A stretch of 64,000 nt of DNA from Brassica napus (GCF_020379485.1 NC_063447.1:56843452-56907451); one strand, 5' to 3'. Shown: positions 24,077 to 35,735, counted from the first letter of the stretch. Translations and numbers: made by a program. The notes: a model not told the origin generated them from the sequence alone.

Positions 24077-25519
24077 ATGATCGACTACATAATCCGAAAG
24101 TTCCAAGCGTGGCTGCCAAAGGAGTTGTATGTCGTGAAGAAAGACCCGGTTTTTCATCAGATTTTTAAGCTCCATGAGAATGGTCTTGGATACTCTGCCA
24201 GGGTGATACACAGCTTCTTGTGTAGGGAGCTGGTGACTTTCTTACAGCACGAGCTATGGTTTGTCTTTGCGAGGAGACCGCTTCGATTCTCATTGCAAGA
24301 GTTCCACGCCGTAACCGGGTTTGAATGCGATACTCATATCTCGCTTGAGGAGTTTGAAGAGTGGAAATATGATGGTGGTTTCTGGAGCAAGGTTTTGAGG
24401 AGAAAAGATGGAACAATTACACTCTTCAACCTGTGGACTAAGGACAAGGAAGCTGTAAAGAAGTGGAAGAATGCAGATCGCATACGTCTTATCTACTTGG
24501 CGATCATTCTTTGTGTGGTATTGGCGAGAGATGAGAAGGCTAATATCCCCCTGAAGTACATCGTGGTGGTCATGGATCTTGACAGAGTTCGAAAGTATCC
24601 TTGGGGAGTTGCTGCTTATGACCTTCTCTGCAAATCAATAGCCAAAAATCGTTCCCAACTGAAGGAAAAGACCACTAGCTATGTCTTGGATGGCTTCTCA
24701 TACGCCTTGCAGATTTGGGCAATGGAAGCGGTACCAAAAATCGGGAAGCTTTGTGGAAAAAAGCTGGATAAGGGTTTCAAGGACGGTCCTAGATGCATAA
24801 ACTGGATGGGAGCTGCGAAGATGTCATATGAGGAGATCATTCGCTTGGAGGAGATTATTACACCCAAGGTAATTTTATCTATTTATGACGACTCCTTCCG
24901 GTTTGAAATGAGTATTTAGTATTTAACTGTATTTCCCTTTCTTGTGTAGGATGACATCTACCCATACATCTCATGGACAGGAAATTATGATGTTGTCAAA
25001 GCTCAGGCGTTTCACAGAGATGATGATGTGGAGGATGATAGAATCAAGGTTCTGATGGAGATGATAAAGAAGGGGCATGATTTTAGTGAGCATGTTTGGG
25101 AAACTGAAGAAAATGAAGTGATTTCTTTATCTCTCGATGACGAATCAGCTGTGAATGATGAAGCAAGCGTGAATGTTGAAGCAGCCGAGAGTGATGACGA
25201 CTTTCAGACTCCGAAAGGATCAAAAAACGTTGGTTCTCGATCAAAGAGGGGTAAAAAGAGGCTTCCCGATCGTGGTATGGAGAAGAGAAAGCATAAGGTT
25301 CTCGCAAGTGGCGCAAAGCAAGCTCCTTTTAATGAAGACATGAAGGCTTTTATGACACAGTTGTTTGAGCACAACTTCTCTGGAATGGAACAAAGGATAC
25401 AGAAACAGATGGCCGAGACATTTGAGCAGATGCGGACAGAGCTTAAACAATCACGTAAGGAAGCCAGCGTTGAAGTTGAGCTTGGAGAGGCTTCACCGAC
25501 AAAGCCATCGACGAGCTAG
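24077..25519 (+). pseudogene. MULE1 DUF1985 domain gene, N-terminal part of a DUF1985-Ulp1 protein (disabled)
   Basis: Exons 24077-24868 and 24950-25519 (GT-AG) give 453 codons. The first exon is a DUF1985 domain (ELWFVFARRPLRFSLQEFHA, VTGFECD, LWTKDKEAV, PWGVAAYDLLCKSI, SYVLDGFSYALQIWAMEAVP). An acidic linker, basic stretches (SKRGKKRLPDRGMEKRKHK) and a coiled-coil-like segment (residues about 395-445) follow. An upstream ATG at 24011 reads 22 codons in another frame before TGA, so the original start was probably lost by a frameshift just before 24077. TAG at 25517-25519 is followed in frame by APLRRSTR, suggesting the frame once continued into the protease part. MULE2 has both domains in one gene. 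The function of DUF1985 in these transposons is unknown. Confidence 0.7.
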
Positions 25520-25854
25520 GCACCGTTGAGGAGGTCCACACGCGGGGTAAACAAACACTAGTCTTCACCATCCTCTTCAATGTTATTTTGTCTTGTGTAA
25601 GTTCGTGGTTTGCGTATCTGTTTGTTTTATTGGCATCTAAGTTATCGGCCTGAATTTTTTTGTACTTTATAAGGTCTCGGTTTGTATGTGTGCTTGGTGT
25701 GTAAGTGTCCTTGGTTTGTAAGTGTCTTGTTTGAACTTATATAATGGTCTGGAACTTTTATATAAAATAATTATGTAATGATAATGTATTTTGTTGTCTC
25801 AATTATTGCTTATTTGTCGTGACATAACATGATGGTTCCGAGACTACATTCGAT

Positions 25855-27146
25855 GTGAATTATAGTGAAGCAGATGATATGGGTTGCGGGATAGGTACGC
25901 AAGGGGTTGAAGGGCTTTCTCAGACGTCGTATGTGCCAGGCTTTGATCCATCTCAGGACAAAAAAGAAGAAGACTGGTGGACTCCAATGACTTCGGTCCG
26001 AGGTTCAGTGGATAATCCAGTAAAGAAAGAAAAGACAGAGATGAATACAGCTCCACCGCCGTCACAGTGGGAGAAATGGTGCAAAAGAAAAGGTCATGGA
26101 CTTCAGCTTAGCGATTCACCATTGCCAAAAGATGCTTCTCCGCAGGCGTCACTTTATTATGTCTCCGAAGAGTCATGGAAAGGATTCACGGAATGGGCAT
26201 TAAAGCCTATACCTTTAACAATTGGTCCTACATGCTTTAATTTGTCTGTAGCTACAAGAGTAGTAAGTGCTGGAAAATGGCTTGGAAACGAGGTAATGAA
26301 TCTTGTACTAACCTTTAGTGAATTTATCTTCCTAATACTTCTTATATGCTATATTACTTAACTTTCATTGTAAATTTTTAGGAGATGGATGCGGTTATGT
26401 TTATATGGCGTGTGAACACTACACTGAATCGTTGGGCCCCTCATCGTGTTGCATTCATGAGTGCTATGTTTTGCCTCCAAGTAGACGCTGCATAAAAGAA
26501 GTTTTTACCAAACAAAAAAGCCTATCAATTGCCTGATTTCCTTCTTGGGTACGGCAGAGGAGAGCTTCCATCTCATGTGCAGACTGATCTAGTTTGGGGT
26601 GTTGATGTTGATCGACTCTACTTTCCTCTGTTTGTAAATGGTAACCATTCAGTTCTTTTTACATCCGAGTATACATTTCTTCGTTTACATATTTTTGTGG
26701 ACTCGAACGCAGGTAATCACTGGGTTGGTGTCTGTGTAAACATCATTGAAAGAAAAGTGGAAGTCTTTGATTGCGGTCGGGGAAAGAACAGACAGTACGT
26801 TGATAAGTTTGCTGCTATCATTCCTAGGATAGTGAAGTCCGTTGCACCACAAGAAAGACAGAAGCAGCTACTCCTCTCATCATATTCTATCGTGGATGTG
26901 CTTATGAAGTTGAGATTGAACAAAAGTTGTTGTGATTGCGGTGCATACGCTCTGAAGCACTTGGAATGCTCGCTGCTTGGTCTTGACGTCAGTTTAGTGG
27001 ATGATGAAATCATTATGGGTTGTAGACAGAAGATTGGAGTGGACTTATGGGAGGCTGCACACGACCCCATCTTTGCTGAGGTTATGACACGATATGTGCC
27101 TTCACCATGGGAGAGGTCTGAGGTCTTTGACCTCGAGGATGATTGA
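25855..27146 (+). pseudogene. MULE1 Ulp1/C48 protease domain (disabled by one stop)
   Basis: Three exons fit: about 25855-26292, 26382-26640 and 26713-27146. An in-frame TAA at 26493-26495 breaks the second, after FMSAMFCLQVDAA. Downstream the C48 peptidase core is readable: His in GNHWVGVCVN, Asp in KVEVFDCGRG and Cys in CDCGAYALKHLECS. Ulp1 proteases process or remove SUMO; plant MULEs captured such genes long ago. The residue six before the catalytic Cys, usually Gln, appears to be Asn, which would weaken the oxyanion hole. The 5' end is uncertain: the frame from 25855 (GVEGLSQTSYVPGFDPSQDK) probably joins the DUF1985 part upstream by splicing across 25550-25840. Confidence 0.7.
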
Positions 27147-27299
27147 TTAACTGTGATTTTAGTAGTTTGGTTTGTTAGAATTAGAAAACAACTTTGGCTT
27201 TGGTATTTGATTTGAATTAAGAAACAACTCTAGATTTGATTTTGTATAAATTATGAAACAACCCTATAAAGAATTGTGTGCTACAAAATCATAAAACCT

Positions 27300-27510
27300 G
27301 AGGACCCAAACCCTAAACAAACCCTTAACTAAAACCATAACCATAGACATACCCTAACCAAACCCTAAAACCATAATACAATAATGATTCTTAATCATAC
27401 CCTAAACAAACCCTAAATCCGTAATTCATAGTCAAACCCTTAACCCTAAACAAACTCTTAAACCATATCCGTAGACATACTCTAACCAAACCCTTAACTA
27501 AAACCAAAGT
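27300..27510. repeat. Degenerate telomere-like repeats in MULE1
   Basis: The stretch has many CCCTAAAC, CCCTTAAC and CCCTAACC words separated by words such as AACCATA, with larger imperfect duplications (ACCATAACCATAGACATACC recurs in altered form). It resembles the plant telomere unit CCCTAAA but is too irregular to be a telomere. It lies just 3' of the Ulp1 gene. Confidence 0.7.
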
Positions 27511-27821
27511 ACAAATTAATCCAACGCCTCAAACACACACCTATTTATTGATTATTTTTGTACATTGGTCACTATCTAAGTACGTCCGTCCACTATGTTT
27601 GATAGATGTTTAAACACTAATTTAGAGGGTTCAAAGACAAAGTTCTTGTGCTGTTATCGATAAATTTAGTGACTTTTTTCTGCTCTGCCTTAGCTAGAAT
27701 ACGCGTTATGGGAGTATGAAACGACGTAGTTTTGGTTATTTTTTTTACCTAATCTCTTTTCTTCCTCATTCTTCCTCGGCAGAGAGATTGCAGCGGCAAA
27801 AAGTTGGAGATCGACTCCCAA

Positions 27822-28358
27822 ATGTCTTCAGTAAATTCTTCATCCACTACAAGAGATCGCCTCACGAAACAACGGGGAATTCCCACAAGATGCAATTGCG
27901 GTGAGGCAGTGAATCGTTTCACTTCAAAAACAATTCAAAATCCGGGAAGATGATTTCATTGTTGTCCTTTGGGATCTCAGAAGGTTAGTCGTGTTATCAT
28001 ATAACTGTCTCCTTGTCGTCCGATGAGAGTAGAATTAGTCAATCTAATTGTGTATTGGATGTTACTGATGAAGGACAAAACCCACTTGTTCAAATGGACT
28101 GACAAGTCAGTTGTTGAGGAGATTGAAGACTTCCAAGACCTGTTTGACGTGTTACTCGTTGACAATTCCGAGTTTCAGAAATCAGTGAGAGCTGGTGAGG
28201 CCATGATGACACGCCATGAGAGTAGAATTCAAGAGATGGAAGATGCAATGTGCCATTGCGAAGAGAAGACCTCGGAATGCATTAGGGAACTAAGGGGCAT
28301 AAAAGCTTTGTTTGTGTGTTGTTTGGTGATGGTCTTCTTGTACCATATCTATGCATGA
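27822..28358 (+). pseudogene. MULE1 GRF zinc-finger, coiled-coil, membrane-anchored protein (one nonsense codon)
   Basis: Exons 27822-27983 and 28074-28358 join in phase to 149 codons. The N-terminal GRF-type finger reads GIPTRCNCGEAV, NPGR then stop then FHCC, and KTHLFKW. TGA at 27951-27953 lies inside the finger where other copies have a second Arg (NPGRRF), so a single CGA-to-TGA change is likely. A helical, charged segment (about residues 70-125) and a C-terminal hydrophobic helix (LFVCCLVMVFLYHIYA) follow. Small GRF proteins with this layout are common in plant genomes near MULEs. GRF fingers in other proteins (APE2, TOP3A, NEIL3) bind single-stranded DNA. The role here is unknown. Confidence 0.65.
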
Positions 28359-28644
28359 TGTTCAACAAAGGCAGCGACTTCGCGCACAACTACTTTTATG
28401 TGCTTCCTCAACTTGTTGTTTCTTTTTTTCAAAGAAGTTAAGACCATGTTTCTTGTTATTTCGAGGTGATCATCATCTACTGAAACGAATTATTTAGCAA
28501 ATACTTTGGTTGTTACTAGAATAAATCGATTTGTCTCTATAGTTTAGCAAATACCAAATTGTCAAATAGGTTCTTAAACAGAAGATCAAATAGTTTCAAA
28601 AGCAATAAGAAAAAAAACAGAGACAGATGCAGACACATAACAAA

Positions 28645-31027
28645 CTAGATGGGTAAATCGCATGTTCCTCTCTTGTGTCCTTCAGGTCCACAACGGCTGC
28701 ACTTATGCTTTTTATTCTTCATTGATCCTTGAGAAGATGCGATCTTGTCTTCTACTGATTCATACCTTCTCTTTACTGGTCGACCAGCACTCTTTCTTGT
28801 CTTTGGTGGTAAAACCTTTGCAAGTTTGACCTCAGCAGGGACATTCCATTCGGACTCTAGAACTGCTATTGGATTAATGGAATCTGCATAGGCGGTTCTC
28901 CACGCTGCAATGCTGTATAAGGCGCCAGTGAATCTGTGCACTTCCATACCTGTCAATCTAAAAAAAACTTGATCAATATGAAGTCTATATGATGAAAATC
29001 CCGAAAATAAATAATTCTCAAGTATTCATGTGTTTATACTTCCATACCTCGTGAATAAATTGCAGGAATGGCGTGTCGGCAAGGAATTTTTCCTATATCA
29101 TACTTACCACATGTGCATGTTCTTCTTTCCAAATCAACATGACAATCATATATGTCTCCTTTTACAACCGATCTGAAGTTGTCAACCTTGTAAACCTGGA
29201 ATCCTTTTGCCTTCACAATTCTCCTATCAATCTTTCTCTCCACCTTAGCGGTTAAAGGATCTAGATGCTTTGAGCTTAACAAGCGACGCTCATAGAACCA
29301 TCGAGTCAACAGTTCTCTTATACTATCAAGCAAAGGAATAACCGGATATTCTCTAGGTATTCTAAGAACTGAATTTATAGACTCTGCAGGGTTCGTGGTC
29401 CTAATGTCATACCTGGAGCCAGGGAAGAGAGAACGAGCCCATTTGCGCACATCAGCCTCCCGTAGATATCTTCCAAGCTCAGACTCATATCAAAAATTTC
29501 GGTGATACGTTCTTGAAATTCAGTGTACCTATATGCCCGTGAAGCCTTTTCCACCAACGCAGTCAATCCTTTTGTCTTGAAAAATGAGACCACATTGGTC
29601 AATAAGTGATGAATGCAAATTCCATGTGCTGATCGAGGGTAGACAGTCCCAATAGCTTTAGAAATAGACGCATTTCTATCTGAGACAAAAGCTAGATCTT
29701 GACAATCAGCAATAACCACTTTCAACTGTCTGAAGAACCACCCCCATGAATCGTCATTCTCTGAATCAACAACCCCAAATGCAATCGGATACAAATTAGA
29801 GTTACCATCTACAGCAGTAGCAACAAGAAGTGTCCCTTTGTATTTATTTTTCAGAAAAGTTCCGTCAACGACAATCACCCTTCGCATTGCATTGTAGAAT
29901 CCTCTAACTGATTGCCCAAATGACATAAATAGATACATGAATCTTCCCTTCTCATTAGTTTCGTAGTGAGTATGCGTACCAGGATTTGCTTCTTTAATCA
30001 TATGCAAATATGCTGGTATTTTAGAGTAACTGCGATCTGGTATACCTCTAGCAGCTGCAATAGCAAACTCACGAGCTTCCCAAGCGTGCCAATAAGTAAT
30101 CTCACAACTATGCTCCATTCTCATAAATTGAATGATGTCATTCGGTTTTGGGCCATCGTTTGCATCATCAAATCGATGTTGTATCAGAGTCCCAATTGTT
30201 CTTGCCGATGCTGTTTTTCCGAATTTCCTTTTCTTTGAAGGAGCACATGAATGTCTTCCATCACATTGGTTGATCATGAAATATGTAGACCCATCTATTC
30301 CTTCTGCACGCACAGTCCAGTTGCACAATGCATCCTTACATCGAATATACCACCATTTTCTCGTGGATTTGATAACAGTGTAATCGAAATTATTCTTCAT
30401 CGCCAAAATTTCCATTGTTGCCTTCAGAACCCCTTTACTTGTGAAAATTTGATCATTCTTCACGAAGTCTCCTCTCCAAGCTCAACCATCCTTATCACTG
30501 TCTCCATTGTTTTGAAAAAGTTCAATGTTTTCACTCCTTAAAGCACCGCAACCATCCGCAGCGACATGATTCGTTCTTCTAACAAAAGACTCCTTTGACG
30601 GCTTGACAAACTCTGCTCGATTTATCTCAGGAACTTCTTCATCCTCAACATTACTTGAATCATAAGGCTCCTTATTCAAATCGATATTGACTCGTTCCTT
30701 TTGATTTACACCAGAAACAGAGAACATCACACACAAGGTAGTAGACGATTCCCTCTTTGCATAGCCCACAAAATTAGATGCTTGCCGATCATTGGTGATA
30801 ATAATTGGAGGATTCCCTTTTTGATTCAACAACGAATAACTGAACTCGGCATTTATGGCATTATGGTCCACCCCATAATCCTCACACACTATTATCTTGA
30901 GCTGCTTCAACGTAGTAGTAGTTGCTAATGTTACCATTCGACCACGCCTTTCTTGGTCTACCACGAAACTCCAGTCATCACCGCGACTACACATCCATTC
31001 ACCCGATTTAACATAGATTAGAACCAT
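28645..31027 (-). pseudogene. MULE1 MuDR-type transposase (MURA), disabled
   Basis: The minus-strand ATG is at 31025-31027. The N-terminal part has a PB1-like region and an acidic linker. TGA at 30482-30484 breaks the frame, which continues in phase with a MuDR N-terminal zinc-binding domain (CKDALCNWTVRAEG, H and C in GRHSC). The MULE transposase core follows with the first Asp in RVIVVDGTFLKNKYKG, the second in LAFVSDRNASI and a CxxH-like GICIHH. A frameshift near 29460-29485 separates FDMSL from READVRKWARSLFPGSRYDI. The SWIM finger (CTCGKYDIGKIPCRH) follows. After an intron at about 28953-29050, the last exon ends in a zinc knuckle CSRCGPEGHKRGTC. Length and domain order match full MURA proteins, so only two clear lesions separate it from an open frame. 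Confidence 0.8.
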
Positions 31028-31693
31028 GTTGTATTGATAGAGAAAAGAGAGATGATTATGTCGATGAAGAAGAGAGAAACACAAAGAACGACGACAAAAG
31101 ATCGTGGGAGAAGGAGAAAAACGGGGGAGAAAATATTCTTGGAGATATTTAGGGAAGATTTAGTTTAGATTTAGGAAACATCCATAACCGATTATGGAAG
31201 TTTCCATATTTTTCGGATTTCCTGTAGAATGTATAACCTATGTAAGTCAGAACACAGTAGAGTAGATGTGAAACATATTCTTCCCTAGGCGCCACATAAG
31301 GTAAAAGACAGACCATATCATGGCTCCAAATATAGATAGGGTATATCAACACATTGTGGCTATATGTTGTTATCAAGCTAAAGGTATAAGAAAGACATCT
31401 TTCTTGATTATAACGTAACGTAACCTAGTTTTGGTTAGAATATATAAGAAAAGATAGGTTACGTTGTATACCGAAGATATATCTATGTATAAACATTAGT
31501 AGCCGATTTCTAGACTAAGTAGATGATCAGAATGAGTATTGTAATTGTAGCTAGAAGATGAAATAAAATATGATTCATTTAAAAAAAAACAATTTAAACA
31601 TATATATTGTCATACTTATGTTTCCAATAGTTTTGATATTTTTTAACATTTTTAAAATTCAGTTTACTATTTTTTCCATAAAAAAAGGTAAAA

Positions 31694-31774
31694 TATGTCC
31701 AGAATTACCCAAAATATCAAAAATTCTATTGTGACAAATAAAAGTTCAAAGTGTCACATTTTTCCAATTTTCCC
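31694..31774 (-). repeat. MULE1 right terminal inverted repeat
   Basis: The reverse complement starts GGGAAAATTGGAAAAATGTG, then ACACTTTGAACTTTTATTTG. It matches 23276-23356 and is followed by the AAAAGATAA target duplication. Confidence 0.9.
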
Positions 31775-31783
31775 AAAAGATAA

Positions 31784-32169
31784 CTACATAGTTATTCTTA
31801 GATAGTTATTCTTAGATGAGGAAAAGATTTAAAATATGAAGTTAATTAGATTTCAGAGAAACTGGCAAGACGGTGCCAATTTAGTTATTCTTAAATCAGG
31901 ACAAGGTAAAAAAAGTTAATATTAGTAGGAATATTTTAACGTTTTCATTAAAATCCACTTATTTCAAATTCCAACACCTAATCTCACATAATACAGATAC
32001 TCAACTCGTTTGCTTTCACAGAATAGAGAAAGTTTTGTATCTCTGGTTTGTTCCAATCACTGATTTCGTATCTTGTAGTATGAATTTGTCATTTATTGGT
32101 TGAGAACGACAAAATCATTGCAAGAATCCTTGGTTTTGATTAGGAGAATCAGTTTTCTCCATGGTTCTA
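31784..32169. other. Host DNA between MULE1 and the AGP copy B remnant
   Basis: This is the short spacer that joined the two AGP genes before MULE1 arrived. It contains a small tandem duplication of GATAGTTATTCTTA near 31790-31816 and no gene. Confidence 0.5.
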
Positions 32170-32460
32170 TTGCTCTTTAAGTGACCAACGTTGAAAAGAC
32201 TGTACTTCAGCTTGTGAAGAAGATGACCGTTGAATTTTCCGGTTTGGCCACCGGCTTTAGAACGGAACGCAAGTATCCACCGTGGAGCTTTGACACTTTG
32301 CTGCATTCAGCGTCAGGCGACTTCACCAGGTAAGCGCGGCAACCATTGATGGCGTAGTTGGTCACCGTTTTAGGGGCATATAGCAGGAAGTATCCATTTT
32401 TGCACGTCTTTGTCTCCGATATCGCGTTCTTGTTTTTGCACAAAAGTCTCACTACCGCAT
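32170..32460 (-). pseudogene. AGP30-like pseudogene copy B, exon 2
   Basis: The minus strand encodes the Ole e 1-domain exon of a second AGP30-like gene: DAVVRLLCKNKN, NGYFLLYAPKTVTNYAINGC, RAYLVKSPDAECSKVSKLHG, SVLKPVAKPENSTVIF. The acceptor is displaced relative to copy A but usable (GTGCAG before 32460). Near 32216 two extra bases relative to copy A shift the frame into TGA. The C-terminal GPFAFEPVC segment of copy A is missing; after LFNVG the reading becomes LKSNRTMEK. The intron upstream (32461-32943) aligns with copy A's intron. Exon 1 of the same gene is 15.5 kb away, at 47926-49434. Confidence 0.85.
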
Positions 32461-32918
32461 CTGCACCCAACTAAGAGAAACAAAATACATGTAAATAACT
32501 AACATCTGTGTGGATTTGTTAAACGGACACTAAATACAAAAACAAAGCAATAGCTCGTGTTAACCAAAAATATATTAAAAATATGAACACATGCAAACTA
32601 ATACAGTTGATAGTATTTGTTCATAATCGTTATGGGTCAGTTTATTTACCTTTATTGATATGAAAAAGTGTCCATTGCATTTGATTGTGTTAACCAAGAT
32701 TTATTATTAGTCACAAACCCATTTAACTAATTCATTATTTTGATTTATTTTTCTATATTTCATGGTAAATATATTTTTATCGATTGAGCTAATCTGCGTT
32801 GGAATATATAGTTAACAGTTGAACGAAACGCAAACTTAAAAAAGTGAACTTCTTTTTTTGCTAACAATAAAAAAGTGAACTTTAGACACCATAAAAAATT
32901 GAACATTTGCTGGTGAGA

Positions 32919-32943
32919 TTATATATATATATATATATATATA
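32919..32943. repeat. (TA)n tract at the MULE2 left junction
   Basis: A pure AT dinucleotide run abuts the MULE2 left end. TATATATATA also follows the right end (47451-47460), so the target duplication lies inside a microsatellite and its exact length cannot be fixed. Confidence 0.8.
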
Positions 32944-34133
32944 GGGAAGTTTACTTAAATATACAATATTTTAGGACAATTGACTAGAACCATAAAGATC
33001 TTTTTTTTATTACTGACATTTTTTAAATACCAAGCGTGCCATTTTTTTACGTTATCAGAAAAATCGTATTTATAAGAATACCATTACTTTTCGCTGCCAC
33101 GTAAGTAAAAATCCGGCGCCACGTAGGAATTCGGTTCCGTGTTTTCATTAAGTCAGCGGTAAATCACTTCATACGTCGTTACGGCTGATTTATTTCTACG
33201 TGTCGGCTGAATTAACAAACACGGCTGACTTAAGATAAAAAGGCTGATTTAAGAATATAAGTCAGCCGCCCGGTACGACTGATTTACAGAAATGTGGCTG
33301 ATTTATGGGATAACGGCTGACTTACATACACAAGTTACGGCTAACTTATACATCGGCGGTTTGATTGATGGAATATTCGGCTGAGTTGTAGTTAAGACAC
33401 GGCTGAGTTATTTTTCCACGGCTGAGATAATGAATATCGACTGACTGAGTTATTTAATTTACGGCTAACTAATTGGATGTTATTACGGCCGAGTTTATAT
33501 TTAATCAGCCGTAATAGGATGGACTAACATTAAACTCAGCTTGTTTACGGCTGACTTATTAGCGAAAGATTAATTACTAGAATAGCATTTGTTTGACGGC
33601 TGATTTATGTGACGATACAGCTGATTTATGGTTTTTCATCCTAATTACAGCTGATTTCGGATCAAAAGATTAATTACTGAAATAGTATCCACTGTTCGGC
33701 TAACTTACATTGTACACGAGGGCTGATTTACGTAGGCTGAGTTATATATTTGTTTGTCGGCTGATTAACTGATTTTCCTTGTCATTCACCATGTCATCAA
33801 CTCAGATTTGCCATGTCACTGCTAACGAACTACTTTACAACTATGTTTGTGTGTGTTCATCTTTTTCTTCATCTTCTTTATCTATCAATCTATCTTCTTC
33901 ATCAAAACGCTCTGTTTCGTTTGAAGAGAAAATGTCGACATGTTAACTCACAGAAGTTAAAATCGCGAGGCTCATTCCAAAAACCCTTAAATTTGAAAAT
34001 TAGGGTTCTTCAGAAGAGAGGATTAACTGTAAGCCTCTTTCGTCAAATCCGAGATCATATACTACTTGAGCATTTTGTGTGTTTCGCCTTGGTATAGTTT
34101 CAATCATTTTTGTGTGTTGTGAAGTAGAATTCG

Positions 34134-34430
34134 ATGGATCTAGGGCGTGGAATCCCAAGGAGGTGCGACTGTGGAGCTGCTACTGTTGTATTAACGTCAA
34201 ATACCGCAAGGAATCCGGGAAGAAGGTTTTATCGTTGTGGAGCAATTTCGGGTGAAAACCATGTTTTCAAATGGCTTGATGAAGCACATGATGAAGAGTT
34301 TGTAGTTGTGGCAAACAAACTGGCGACGATGGAGCAAGATTTGGCCGACATAAAAGCAGATTTAGCTGATATGATGAACGACATAAGTGAGATCGTAGCA
34401 CTTATCGAGTTTCTTAGGGTGAAGTGTTAG
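34134..34430 (+). CDS. MULE2 GRF zinc-finger / coiled-coil protein (intact)
   Basis: This is an uninterrupted single-exon frame of 98 aa. The GRF-type finger spans residues 7-48: RCDCG (Cys11, Cys13), NPGRRFYRC (Cys35), then GENHVFKW with His43 and Trp47. The remainder (about residues 52-92) is an acidic helix with repeated LADIKADLADMMNDISEI-type heptads, suited to dimerisation. Unlike the MULE1 homologue it has no intron and no C-terminal membrane helix. A 5' stretch of exon-like sequence (33815-34090) precedes it. It is the only gene of MULE2 that looks fully open. Confidence 0.7.
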   Translation: MDLGRGIPRRCDCGAATVVLTSNTARNPGRRFYRCGAISGENHVFKWLDEAHDEEFVVVANKLATMEQDLADIKADLADMMNDISEIVALIEFLRVKC

Positions 34431-35043
34431 ATGTATTAGTTGTTGTTGGGAGAAATAAAAAGGTAGTCTTTTAATTATCATTTAATTATGTCGGAGTTAT
34501 CATTTTATTTACGGCTGAGTTATCGTTAATTTACGGCTGAGTTATCGTTAATTTACGGCTGAATTATTATTTAATTATGTTAGAGTTATCGTTTAATTCA
34601 CGACTGAGTTATCGTTAATTTATATCTGAGTTATCGTTAATGCAAAGTCTTATCAAACATTGAAAATAATAAAGTATTATCGTCTCGATGTTATAAAGGT
34701 CTTGATATTAGTTTTGAGCCGTATTTTCCACACTTCTGATGCGCCATAATTTATTATCAACACGGTCAAATCAAGAAAGACGAAATGTCTCATTAAATGT
34801 TTAAATCAGTTTTTAAATACTAAAGTAATAAAAGGCCTCGATATTAGTTCTTAGCCGTATTTTCTACACTTTTGACGTATTTTCCACACTCAGACGTCCC
34901 ATTAATATTAACGGCTGAGTTATATTCTGAGTTAAATAATAAAGTATTACCGTCTCGATCTTTATGAAGGCCTCGATGTTATATTAACCAACATGGCTGA
35001 GTTATATCAACCATCATTACTCAGTTATATTAACGTTACATTA

Positions 35044-35735
35044 ATGGATTATTTCCCGATTCTTGAATTGCATGAAGAGATTCAGGCGTTAGTGGTTGAA
35101 TGTGTGGCCGGTAACTCCTTCCAAGATCTCTATGGCCTCAGAGCATCGTGCAAGTTGATCAACGCGTTAGCAGATCGGCGTAGTGTATGCCATTTTTACG
35201 ATGTATTATCCGTTCTATGTGGACTCAATATGCCCGCTGAGTTGTTGAAAACTTGCTACGCAGAGAGAAATCCAAGCATGATTTATATGAAGGGTATACA
35301 GTTTTTCTTCACATTTAACCTTCAAGAAGAAGGACTTGCTTTCATGAAGCTTGCAGCGGATGAAGGATATGAGCGTGCTGTGTATACATACGCAATGACT
35401 AGAAAAAAATTTTGGGGTGATGAGGAGTATTTTTCTCGTTTTACAAGGGAATCAGTTGATAGGATCAAGAAACTAGTTCGATCTCTAAAATGGGCATGGG
35501 GTTCTCTTCACGGTGACGAGTTTCGGGCAAAGAGGACGAGTTCATTTCATCCATTGTTCCTTTGTTCTATAGTTGCCAATGTGTTCCTGTTTTGAAGCGA
35601 GATTGGGTCTTGTGGTTCATTGAAAACATTAAGGGTGACAAAATGTGTAACCGCTGTTTCTGGATCAAAGAGGTGGGGCTCTTCTTCCGTGAGTTTGAAC
35701 CGATGAGCGTGATTAGGGACACAAGGGAGTGGTGA
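35044..35735 (+). pseudogene. MULE2 F-box-like protein (At1g67623 type), copy 1, frameshifted
   Basis: From the ATG at 35044 the frame reads DYFPILELHEEIQALVVECV, then NSFQDLYGLRASCKLINALA, the N-terminal F-box-like region. Next come a SEL1-like LLKTCYAERNPSMIYMKGIQ, FTFNLQEEGLAFMKLAADEG and RESVDRIKKLVRSLKWAWGS. Near 35545 a frameshift moves the Cys-rich tail (FYSCQCVPV, MCNRCFWIKEVGLFFREFEP, ending RDTREW and TGA at 35733-35735) to another frame. This layout is that of the plant F-box family typified by Arabidopsis At1g67623, which is expanded in Brassicaceae. F-box proteins select substrates for SCF ubiquitin ligases. Its presence inside a transposon suggests capture of a host gene. Confidence 0.65.

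Larger units (their letters stand above)
23276..31774. mobile_element. MULE1: Mutator-like element with Ulp1-protease cargo, 8.5 kb
   Basis: The ends are long terminal inverted repeats (both start GGGAAAATTGGA). Perfect 9-bp target duplications AAAAGATAA lie at 23267-23275 and 31775-31783. The element carries a plus-strand DUF1985/Ulp1 gene, a plus-strand GRF zinc-finger gene and a minus-strand MuDR-type transposase. This content matches the Ulp1-carrying MULE group of plants (Kaonashi-like). Every gene has at least one stop or frameshift, so the element is probably not autonomous now, although the ends and target duplications are well preserved. It lies between the two AGP30-like gene copies. 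Confidence 0.9.

Noticed and set aside
29966..30541. Overlapping plus-strand frames
   Set aside because: Antisense to the MULE1 transposase, which has recognisable catalytic and zinc-binding motifs on the minus strand.
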